Shown piece by piece: positions 15,613 through 24,500 of a DNA stretch of 27,726 bases (its first letter is position 1; every line of letters starts with the position of its first letter). Position numbers and translations under genes: made by a program. Source of the stretch: Bacteroidetes bacterium UBA4416 (GTDB lineage: Bacteria > Bacteroidota > Bacteroidia > B-17B0 > Aurantibacillaceae); contig DGQK01000039.1 of the NCBI GenBank assembly GCA_002390745.1, positions 2,163 through 29,888 on the forward strand. The letters run 5' to 3'. Below the pieces are notes generated by a model. The model saw only the letters and a program-made list of their open reading frames with translations, was not told the DNA's origin and ran no database searches.

Positions 15613-18600
15613 TTAGATCCTGATGCCGATGACAAGGACGTCGTCGATCTGTTCGGTGTCCTGTTTCCAGTTCACAAAGGTCTGCTCGAGTCCCTGTTTT
15701 TGCTGTGGCATCGGGAGCTCCACCATGTCGCGGATGCTTTTCTGCAGGTTGGTAAGCATGAACTTTTTTCCTTTCGGCCCGCCGAACTGATCGGCGTAAC
15801 CGTCGCTGAAGAGGTAGAGGCAGTCGCCTTCCTCCACCGTAATGACGTGATTTTCATACACCCGGTGCTCCTCCAGCTCGAGGCCGCCAATCGGGAATTT
15901 GGAAGCTTTGACAATCTCCAGCTCGTAATTCCGGTGTTTGCGGTAGATCCACAGCGGCCTGTTGGCACCCGCATATTCTACCTGCTTCGAGTGGTCGGTG
16001 AAGGCGCAGAGCGTAATGTCCATCCCATCGCGACGCTCAAACTCCCGGGTATTCTGGTTCAGAGCAATCTTCACACCCTTATGGAGCTCCAGCAGGATAT
16101 CGCCGGGGCGGGTGATCTTTTTCTCGTTCACGATTTCATTGAGCAGCGTATTGCCCACAATGCTCATGAAAGCGCCCGGCACGCCATGCCCCGTACAGTC
16201 AACCGCGGCAATGAAGCGCGTGTCGCCGTTCCTGGCAAACCAGTAAAAGTCGCCGCTTACAATGTCCTTAGGCATATAGAGTACAAAGCTCTGTGCGAAA
16301 AGAGAGTGAATATTGTTGAGATTTGGCAGCAGCGCCTCCTGGATGTTCTTGGCATATTTAATACTGTCGGTAATCTCTACGTTCTTATGCTCGATGATGG
16401 TTTTCTGCTCAATAACCTCCTTATTAATGCTCTCTACCTTTTCCTTCTCATCGCGTAATTCCTTCGTGCGCTCGTCTACCACTTTTTCCAGCTTCTGCTT
16501 ATCGGCCATAAGCTTTTTAGTGTGCAGGTAGTTGTATAGGCTCACGCTGCCTATCAGCACAATGGCGCAAAGCGTGTAGAACCACCAGGTATTGTACCAG
16601 GGCGGAGAGATCTCAAACTCAAATACCACAGGCTCTGTGTTCCATACACCGTCGTTATTCATGGCTTTGAGCATGAATTTGTAACGGCCCGGTGGCAGCG
16701 AGGAGTAGGTGGCTTCGGTTTTCGATGTAGGAGGCGTCCAATCATTGTCGAGGCCCTCGAGTTTATACCGGTACATGACTTTTTCCGGAGCCGTTAAGCT
16801 TATTCCTACAAACTGGAAGGTAAGGTGATTCTTGGAGAAGGGTAGTTTCAGTGACTTCGGCAGCAAGGTCGAACTGTCTTTTTCAGCGTATTTGAAAATA
16901 TCTTCCTGCCCGAAGAAGAGCTTCACGCTGTTTATATGCGTCAGGGGCTCCAGCGCATTTTTGGTGTCGACCGCCGGATTGTAGATCTCCAGCCCATTTG
17001 GCGTGCCGATCAAAATGCAGCCGTCCCGGTCTTTGAAAGCCGCATTGAAATTGGATTCCGCGCTCAGGAGCCCGTCATTTTTCTCGAAATGCCTGATGCT
17101 GATCTTACCGGAATAAAATTCTTTGATGTCCAGAATATCAATCCCTGTATTCGTACCAACCAGCAAGCGGTTAAGATTATCGGTTTGTAAGAAGTTGATG
17201 AAATTTGAAGATAAGCCGTTCTTTTGAGAGATCTTCGTGAATTGCTTATAGTCGTAACTGAAGAGGCCTTCTTCTGTTCCGAACCACAGGTTACCACGCT
17301 CGTCTTTGGTAATGTTCTGGATCCGGCGTGCATTCAGATTTGTTTTATCCGAAAAAAGCGTAATCCCTCCCAGGTTGTACTTCACGGCGCCGTTTTCTGT
17401 CCCGGCCCAGATAGCGCCGGTCTTATCCTCCACAATCGTGAATATCGGAAAGGGCATGTCGGGCTGCTTGAGCGCATTGACCATCGCTACTTCCGTTATA
17501 AGGCCTTTGTCGTACTTAAAGAGCCCGTCGTTTGTGCCAATCCAGATATTCTTTTTACTGTCTTCATAAAGCGAGAGGATATACTTATGATGAAAAGACT
17601 CCGACCGGATATTCCGGAAATCCTCCTCGTACAGGCACAGGCCATCGTTGGTGCCAAAGAATAATTTACCGTCGGAAGCCACAAGGATCGCATTGATGTT
17701 GTTATCAGGCAGGGTATTCGCGCGGTTCATCTCAAAATTGAAATAGCTGATGTCCTGGCCGTCGATGCGGCATAGCCCGTTGCTGCGCAACGCCAGCCAG
17801 TAGCGGCCTTTCTTGTCCTGCGCTACGGTATTGACGTAATTGTCCGGCAGGTGGTCGGCCTTGGTATAGTATACAAACTTGTTGTTCTTATACCGGTAAG
17901 CGCCGGCGCCGTCGGTGCCTATCCACAGGTTGCCCTCACGGTCTTTGAACAGGCATTGGATCGGGTTACTCGTCAGGCCGTTCATGCTGTTGTACTGTGC
18001 CACCCGTTTTTTCAGCTTAAAGTCAAAGCAGATAACGCCTTCGGCGTGAGAGCCGAACAGGACCTGGTCGTTGTCAAGTACCAGCACGCAGCTGTACGAA
18101 ATATTCTCGTTTTTTGGGAGCTCATCCGCCCGGCGCATTTCAAACGTTTTGGAAATGAGGTTTAGTCCGGTTTGAGTGCCGATCAGCATATCGCCGTTCT
18201 TCCGTTGGCCGATCGAAAAAATAAAATTGTTCATCAGCCCGTTATCTGTCGAAAAATGGTGGAAGCTCCCCGATCGTTTGTTGTAATAAATGACCCCATT
18301 TTGCAGGGTAGCAAACCACATGTTCTTATCGGCGTCCATAAACATCGAATAGACGGAGCTCCGGTTCAGCAGATCGTTTTTGTCAAATGCCAGGATTTTG
18401 TCATCCTGCAAAAGGTACACGCCTTCCTGCGTCCCGATCCAGGTAATGCCTTCATCCTGCAGAACTTTAAAGATCCAGCTGTTCTTCAGGCCCTGCTTTT
18501 CGGAGTAATTGCGGAAGCTGATGCCATTGTATACGCTCAGGCCTTTGGCTGTGCCAAACAGCAGCTCATGTTTGCTGTTTTCAGCAATAGAGAATACCAC

Positions 18601-18846
18601 ATTATTGATCAGGCCTTCATTATCGGAAACCGTCGTGAAGGTATTGCCGTCGTATTTGCCTACTCCGCCGCTGTTGGTTCCCAGCCACATGGTGCCGCTA
18701 TGGTCCTGGAAGATAGACAGCACCTGCGATTGAGGCAATCCCTGGTCGGTATTGTAATTCTTGAAATTGTAGGATTGTGAGATACACGCCGAACCGCAAA
18801 ACAACAAAATACAAAGCAGTAAACTATATTTCGGGTTCAGGTACAT
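15613..18846 (-). CDS. Membrane sensor: Reg_prop propeller, Y_Y_Y domain, SpoIIE phosphatase output
   Basis: From the ATG at 18846 this is a 1077-residue protein. A signal peptide (about 1-23) precedes many Reg_prop repeats of the type G-x-x-W-x-G-T-x-x-G-L/V, to about residue 630, predicted to form one or two beta-propellers. A Y_Y_Y domain (about 670-745, with YRYKLEGLDNDW and LPPGRYKF) follows, then one membrane helix (about 755-775), a coiled coil, and a SpoIIE PP2C domain (about 840-1077). The phosphatase motifs SGDFYWF, AVDCTGHGVPGAFMS, LFSDGYADQFGG and DDVLVIGI are all present. The outer part probably senses a periplasmic ligand (in other Bacteroidota often glycans), and the inner part dephosphorylates an anti-sigma antagonist or similar. 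A GTG at 18933, directly after the preceding stop, would add 29 residues ahead of the signal peptide and is less likely. Confidence 0.93.
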   Translation of the reverse strand: MYLNPKYSLLLCILLFCGSACISQSYNFKNYNTDQGLPQSQVLSIFQDHSGTMWLGTNSGGVGKYDGNTFTTVSDNEGLINNVVFSIAENSKHELLFGTAKGLSVYNGISFRNYSEKQGLKNSWIFKVLQDEGITWIGTQEGVYLLQDDKILAFDKNDLLNRSSVYSMFMDADKNMWFATLQNGVIYYNKRSGSFHHFSTDNGLMNNFIFSIGQRKNGDMLIGTQTGLNLISKTFEMRRADELPKNENISYSCVLVLDNDQVLFGSHAEGVICFDFKLKKRVAQYNSMNGLTSNPIQCLFKDREGNLWIGTDGAGAYRYKNNKFVYYTKADHLPDNYVNTVAQDKKGRYWLALRSNGLCRIDGQDISYFNFEMNRANTLPDNNINAILVASDGKLFFGTNDGLCLYEEDFRNIRSESFHHKYILSLYEDSKKNIWIGTNDGLFKYDKGLITEVAMVNALKQPDMPFPIFTIVEDKTGAIWAGTENGAVKYNLGGITLFSDKTNLNARRIQNITKDERGNLWFGTEEGLFSYDYKQFTKISQKNGLSSNFINFLQTDNLNRLLVGTNTGIDILDIKEFYSGKISIRHFEKNDGLLSAESNFNAAFKDRDGCILIGTPNGLEIYNPAVDTKNALEPLTHINSVKLFFGQEDIFKYAEKDSSTLLPKSLKLPFSKNHLTFQFVGISLTAPEKVMYRYKLEGLDNDWTPPTSKTEATYSSLPPGRYKFMLKAMNNDGVWNTEPVVFEFEISPPWYNTWWFYTLCAIVLIGSVSLYNYLHTKKLMADKQKLEKVVDERTKELRDEKEKVESINKEVIEQKTIIEHKNVEITDSIKYAKNIQEALLPNLNNIHSLFAQSFVLYMPKDIVSGDFYWFARNGDTRFIAAVDCTGHGVPGAFMSIVGNTLLNEIVNEKKITRPGDILLELHKGVKIALNQNTREFERRDGMDITLCAFTDHSKQVEYAGANRPLWIYRKHRNYELEIVKASKFPIGGLELEEHRVYENHVITVEEGDCLYLFSDGYADQFGGPKGKKFMLTNLQKSIRDMVELPMPQQKQGLEQTFVNWKQDTEQIDDVLVIGIRI

Positions 18847-18933
18847 GGGGCCGTGTGTATACCGCGGGGCAGGATTGCAGGCCCTGCTTCCCGGGCATAT
18901 AACAAAGCGATAAAAATAACTAAAAGTACCCAC

Positions 18934-21450
18934 TTAGTCCGTGATAAAAACCCTCGTATTTGTTTCAAAATTATTTATCCGGATCCGCGACAGGTAGACA
19001 CCCGCTTTCAGATCGCTGATGTTAAGCACCGGTGTGTAAGATCCCGCTTCCTGCCGGTCGTTCTCACGGAACGTTTTGACACAATGCCCCAGCAGGTCAA
19101 ACAATTCGATGGATACCGTTGCACTTTCCGGCAAAGTATAGCGTACTGTGAGCAGGTGCTTCGCAGGGTTAGGGTACAGGCTGATCTTATTTGAGGGATC
19201 TTCCAGGGCACGAACGCCGGTAATGAAAGGCACCGGGTTCACCTTGGCCGAATCCACCACAAAGTCGAGGTTGGTAAACTGGTTGTTGCCTACATTCAGA
19301 ACCTTGTGATAGGTCTGGTTGGTGTCGAGTCCCGGAATGTCTACCAGCAGGAAATACGATTCGCCGGTAGTATTGTTGGGGAGTCCCGATAAGGTGTAGG
19401 TACCATCCGCAGCGGTTACGGTCTGGGCAAACATACTGCCGCCGGGGTTCTTGCCACCTTTCACGATAATGCCGCCGATGGGATTTCCCGGACTTAGCGG
19501 GCTGTAGGGCGATGCCGGTCTCTGTCCGAAACCCTGGCCCTCCACAATTTTTCCGCTCATCAGGCCTGGTCCGTTTCCGATGTTGCTCAGCGCGAGCACG
19601 GTAATGTTTTGTGTCGCGTTGTTTGTACAACCATGAGAAACCGCGGTTGCGCCTTTCCAGCTGACGGCGCTCGGGCCATAGGTTACCAGGACGTTGGTAG
19701 CAGTTGGCACGGCTTTGATCACGTACACCGAACTATCTACGGGCCCGAAAGAATAAATAGAGCTGAAAGGCGTAAAGGCTACGGAGTCCCATTGCCCCAG
19801 TACCGGCCGGTAGCGGTACAGGATCATGTTGCCGCTTACCGCACCCGCAGGGCTGGTCACGTTGCCGCTGATGTTTTTGGAAGCGATCGTTGTTACTGTA
19901 GAAATTCTCACAGTGCTGCAGCCTGAAGCATTGGTGCCGGTAACGGTATAGGTTGTGCTTACGGTAGGAGTAACCACGATCGAAGAGGTCGTGGCTCCCG
20001 TGCTCCATAAATAGGTAATACCACCCGGGTTGGTTGCCGTCAGTGTTACCGCGCCGGCAGCACATACAGTCGCATTGTTGACACCAATAGCCGGAACCCC
20101 GTTAACAGTGAGCGTTGCGCTGTTGGAAATAAGGTTGGTACAGCCATCAGAAGCAATACATCTGTACAGGTAGCCGTTGAGCGTTCCGCTGGTGGCTAAA
20201 AAGCTCAGTGTTGGAGTGCTCACACCACTATAGGTAGAGCCATTCATCGCATTGGCATAAGCGCCACCGGTGCTCACCTGCCACTGGTAGCCCAGGCCGG
20301 TGGTATTGGTGCCCACAGTCATCATGGTACCTGTGCCGGCACATACCGGTGTCGATACAGGTTGAGTGATAATAGCGCTGGAGCTGCCCAGCTTCTTGAC
20401 GTAAGAGCCGCTGTTGGCATCACCTATCACTACATATGGTGTGCCGCCGGAGCTAACAGCGAGGCCATGGGAATTGGGCGTATTGATTGAAAAATAATTG
20501 TTGCCTGCATACACCCAGGCAGAGCCATTGTATTTAGATACACTCGATTTATAGTTTCCCAGCTCATAGTAAGCCAGGTAAGGAGTGCCCGCCGGATCGA
20601 GGGCCAGGGCAATAGAGGCATACACACTTCCCACAGTGCCTGTTCCTACCGATTGCCAGGTGCCGGCGCTAAAAGTTTTGATCGTGCCGATATTGGCGGC
20701 GCTATTATAGGCCACATAAGGCGTGTTATTATAGCTTACATCAATGTAGGTCTCGTTGACGGCGCCCGTAGATACCGTGCCGGTTCCCACTGCAACCCAG
20801 GCAGTGCCGTTATAGCGTTTCACTGTGGCCAGGTTACCATTCGCCACATCCTGGTAAATGATATAAGGCGTTCCCGAATCATCAATGGATAAAGAGGTAT
20901 AAGAGGCCGTGCTGGTGGAAACGGCTGCGCCTACAGTTACCCAGGCTCCGGCGCTAAAGGTTTTTACCGTTGCCCGCGAGGTATTGGCCACATCCACGTA
21001 GGCCACGTAAGGCGTCCCGTTATGTACGGCAAGCGATACATAATTGGCGGTTCCCGTTGATACCGCAGTGCCTATGGTCGACCATGTCCCTGCTGTATAT
21101 GTTCTCACCAGCAAACGTTTTCCGTTTGAGCCATCCGAAAAAGCCACATAGGGAGTCGTGCCGTCTATGGCAATGCTGGTATAGGCCGAATTGGTGTAGG
21201 AACTCAGTGATCCTACTGTCTGCCAGGCTCCTGCACTGTAAGTTTTCACAACTACCGCCGAAGAAAGCGAGGCATCGGTATAAGCAATGTAAGGCACATC
21301 CCCCGACGTGAGGGCAATATCATTATACGCCGTGTTCGTTGCTGTTGAAGCAGCAGCGGCACCCACATTGGTCCAGGTGCATTGCGCCTGTAGCTTGCAG
21401 GTAAACGTAAAAAGCAGGAGGAGCGGCAGAGTAAGCATGTATTTCACCAT
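18934..21450 (-). CDS. T9SS-secreted protein with seven-repeat predicted propeller, Ig-like domains and sorting CTD
   Basis: This 838-residue protein has a signal peptide ending near LQA (residue 22). Residues 25-355 hold seven repeats of about 47 residues, each with a TPYVAY-D-like core (at about 52, 99, 146, 194, 243, 289 and 337) and a following TVKTFSAGAWVTVG-type strand, suggesting a seven-bladed beta-propeller. An Ig-like domain (about 360-450, with YQWQVS and YRCIASDGC) and a PKD-like domain (about 453-520) follow. A module at about 525-740 is shared with the neighbouring 1464-residue protein. The end (about 755-838: ISLYPNPA, TVSIELFDLLG, LKAGVYLSRI) is a T9SS type A sorting domain, so the protein is exported and probably attached to the surface or released. 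No enzyme motif is seen. The sensor gene follows without a terminator. Confidence 0.9.
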   Translation of the reverse strand: MVKYMLTLPLLLLFTFTCKLQAQCTWTNVGAAAASTATNTAYNDIALTSGDVPYIAYTDASLSSAVVVKTYSAGAWQTVGSLSSYTNSAYTSIAIDGTTPYVAFSDGSNGKRLLVRTYTAGTWSTIGTAVSTGTANYVSLAVHNGTPYVAYVDVANTSRATVKTFSAGAWVTVGAAVSTSTASYTSLSIDDSGTPYIIYQDVANGNLATVKRYNGTAWVAVGTGTVSTGAVNETYIDVSYNNTPYVAYNSAANIGTIKTFSAGTWQSVGTGTVGSVYASIALALDPAGTPYLAYYELGNYKSSVSKYNGSAWVYAGNNYFSINTPNSHGLAVSSGGTPYVVIGDANSGSYVKKLGSSSAIITQPVSTPVCAGTGTMMTVGTNTTGLGYQWQVSTGGAYANAMNGSTYSGVSTPTLSFLATSGTLNGYLYRCIASDGCTNLISNSATLTVNGVPAIGVNNATVCAAGAVTLTATNPGGITYLWSTGATTSSIVVTPTVSTTYTVTGTNASGCSTVRISTVTTIASKNISGNVTSPAGAVSGNMILYRYRPVLGQWDSVAFTPFSSIYSFGPVDSSVYVIKAVPTATNVLVTYGPSAVSWKGATAVSHGCTNNATQNITVLALSNIGNGPGLMSGKIVEGQGFGQRPASPYSPLSPGNPIGGIIVKGGKNPGGSMFAQTVTAADGTYTLSGLPNNTTGESYFLLVDIPGLDTNQTYHKVLNVGNNQFTNLDFVVDSAKVNPVPFITGVRALEDPSNKISLYPNPAKHLLTVRYTLPESATVSIELFDLLGHCVKTFRENDRQEAGSYTPVLNISDLKAGVYLSRIRINNFETNTRVFITD

Positions 21451-21541
21451 AGCGTAAATTTTTATAGATGAATGTACTTTAATTGAAGACTAAATTACTT
21501 ATTTATTGTGTTAAAACGGTTTTTTTGTCCTGCCTGTTTAT

Positions 21542-21580
21542 AAAAAAAGCTGCCTGGTAAGTAAAACAGGCAGCTTTTAA
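21542..21580 (-). terminator. Terminator of the 1464-residue T9SS gene
   Basis: A perfect 12-bp stem (21545-21556 with 21567-21578) and a 10-nt loop is followed on the minus strand by seven T residues (21542-21548). It separates the two large T9SS genes into different transcripts. Confidence 0.88.
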
Positions 21581-21597
21581 GGGACGTCAGGCCAGGC

Positions 21598-24500
21598 TTA
21601 GTGTGTTACAAAAAGCTTCACCGCTGTTTCGCTCTCATTGATCCGGAGCTTCACAAAATACATTCCCTGGCTGAGCTCAGCCAGCATGATCCGGTGCGTA
21701 TGCGCTCCCGCGCCTTCCTGCGAGGCAGGAACAACCGTTTTCAGATACTTTCCTACCACATCGTACAGTTCAACCGATACATCGGAAGCCATTGCCAGCG
21801 TGTAGTCGATCGAAATCTTACCGTTGCTTGGGTTAGGGTATACCTTGATATGGTTCTCTGCGAGAGAAGCGGATTGAGGAACGCTCACATCCTGAACCGG
21901 ATTGATCCTTGCCGAATCGACAATAAAATCGAGGTTAGGGTAGGTATTGCTGCCGGTAGAAATCACGCGGTGGTAGGTGCCATTGGTATCCAGCCCCGGA
22001 ATATCCACCAGGATAAAATACTCTTCGCCTGGAGCATTATTAGGCAGGCCCGAAAGTGTGTAAGTACCGTTGGAGCCTGTGACAGTCTGGGCAAACATGT
22101 TGCCGCCAGGATTCTTGCCGCCTTTGACGATGATTCCGCCGATAGGATTGCCAGGCGCCAGCGGGCTGTATGGCGACGATGGCCTTTGCCCGAATCCCTG
22201 GCCTTCTGTGATCTTGCCGCTCATAGAGCCGGGGCCTGCGGTTAATGACGTTAAAGCCACCACATGGATGTCCTGAACATCAGCAGTGGCACAGCTATGG
22301 TTGATCTGGACAGCCGTTTTCCAGTTAATGGAGTTCAGTCCGTAAGTTACCTGCAGGCTGCTGGCAGAAGGAACCGCTTTTACAATGTAGATTCCATAGT
22401 TCACCGAAGCAAAGTTATAGCCGCCGTTCACTGCAATAGGCTGCGATGTCACGGAGTCGAACTTGGTGAAGTAAGGCTCATACTTGTAGAGGATGGCTGT
22501 GCCCGGTACCGGAACAGAGGCAGTCGTAATCGTACCCGTGATACCCGTGGCCGGTTTCACAAAAATGCTGATGGTTGCCGTAGCCGAGCAGCTGTTGGTG
22601 GCTGTGCCGGTTACCGAGTAAACAGTGCTTGTTGTAGGCGTCACGGCAGTAGTAGCTGTCGTCGCGCCATCGTGGGCCCATACGTAGGTCGAGGCACCGC
22701 CGGCAGTGAGGACCAGTGGCTCGGCCGGGCAGATGGAATAGGAAGGGGCAGTAATGCTTACTGCAGGAGCATTTACCGTAACCAATACCGAGCCCGTGCT
22801 TGCAGCAGGCGATCCGTTACACAGGATCTCGCACATGTAATAAGTACTCTGGGCGGGGTTGACGGTAATCGAAGGGTTGGCCACCGGGCTTCCGACGTTG
22901 GTGTATGAGCTGCCGGTTGGCGACGATTGCCATTGATACGTATAACCCGTGTAGCCCGGAATGGCGGATGTAATGCTCAGGGTGACAGCTGCCTGAGGGC
23001 ATACAGTGGCTGAGCTTGCAGATACCGTCATGCCCGGAGGAAGGTTTTGCCCGCTGCAATTGGCAGGGAAAATGTACACCGCATAATCTTCGGTTTCTCC
23101 GTATGCATTCAGAAGAAGCATTCTTTCGCCGCTACCGCTTGGGGTTGAGCAGGCATCGCCCGAACCTAAGGCATTACCGTATAAGTTACGCACCCGCAGC
23201 TTGGTGAGGCCGGGCAGGGCCGAAGCCGGAATAGTGATCGTACCGCTGGCAGTATAGTTCCCGCTTCCGGCGGGGCTGCCGATGAAGGTGTATTCTCCGA
23301 TGTCAAATATGCCGTTATGGTCGTAATCGATCCAGGCGCTCACATTCTCATAAGAGTCGTTCCCGAGAGTCACATCCAGCGTATACGAAGTGCCCGCTGT
23401 GATGCTGGCCGTAGCTACCGTAGAAGAGTAATCGGTATAAGCCGTAGCGCTGCATGCAGATGTATTGCTCAATACAGAGCCGAGCACCACGTTGTTGATC
23501 TCGTCACCGCCTGTGCAGTCGATCACGTCAGGAACACAATAGCACACATTGAAAGGGCTGATGCCCACAAGCACCGAAGCGGAGTTCTGCGACAGGCCGC
23601 TGCTCACGCAGGTCACCACGCAGCGGTAATAGGTTGCGATGGTTTGGGTTGTTACCGTGTAGGATACATGATTTTGTGGAGCACCAAGGTTGGTCCATGT
23701 GTTGTTGTCCAATGACGATTGCCACTGGTAGCTGTTGCCCGTTACCTGGCTGTTGCCCGTTAAATTCAGCGTCAGTGGAGCATTGGAGCAAGTGGTGGTT
23801 GAGCTGGCTACAGCGGTGCCTGCAACCGGCGATCCGGAGCAGCCCGCCGCGGCGTTGATAAAGATGCTGTAATCGAGTGTATGACCGCTATTTTCTGTTT
23901 GTGTGCAGGGATCAATAGTATTCACCTGCGTGTTATTCGATTCCGTTTTCAGCCTCATCAGGGTTAGGCCGCCGAGCGCTGTATAAGGAATGGTGACCGG
24001 CACGCTGAAGGCCATCGTCGTTTGTAATACAGAAGTGCCGATCGTGATCTTTTCATAAGCATCAAAGGTGCCGCTGTGATCGTAATCGATCCAGCCTGTG
24101 GCATAGGTAACATCATTATAGCCTTCGATGTCCGTAGAAAGCGTATAGGTTTGGCCGGCAGTTACGGTGCCTGTCGTGGCGGTAAAATCCTCGTAGCCTG
24201 TGCCGCCGCAGGTGATGCTGCTGCTGTTGATGGCTGTGAATGTAACTGCGGTAAAGAAGGTGTTGCCGCAGGAAATGTTCCCCGGGTTGCAATAGCATAA
24301 TAAGAAAGAGTTTTGGTTCACTACCACCGGGGTTGAGGTCGACGACATGGCGCTTGACGTACACGTTACAATACAGCGGTAATGCGTGGTAGCTGTCTGG
24401 GTGCTCACGGTGTAAGGTACATGGGCCTGCGCGCTGCCTAAGTTGCTCCAGGCCGTGCCGTTTGGCGAAGACTGCCATTGGAAGCTCATGCCCGCAGCGG

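Noticed and set aside
18847..18933. 29-residue N-terminal extension of the sensor starting at GTG 18933
   Set aside because: The extension precedes a normal signal peptide that starts at the ATG at 18846, and the GTG directly follows the stop of the previous gene.
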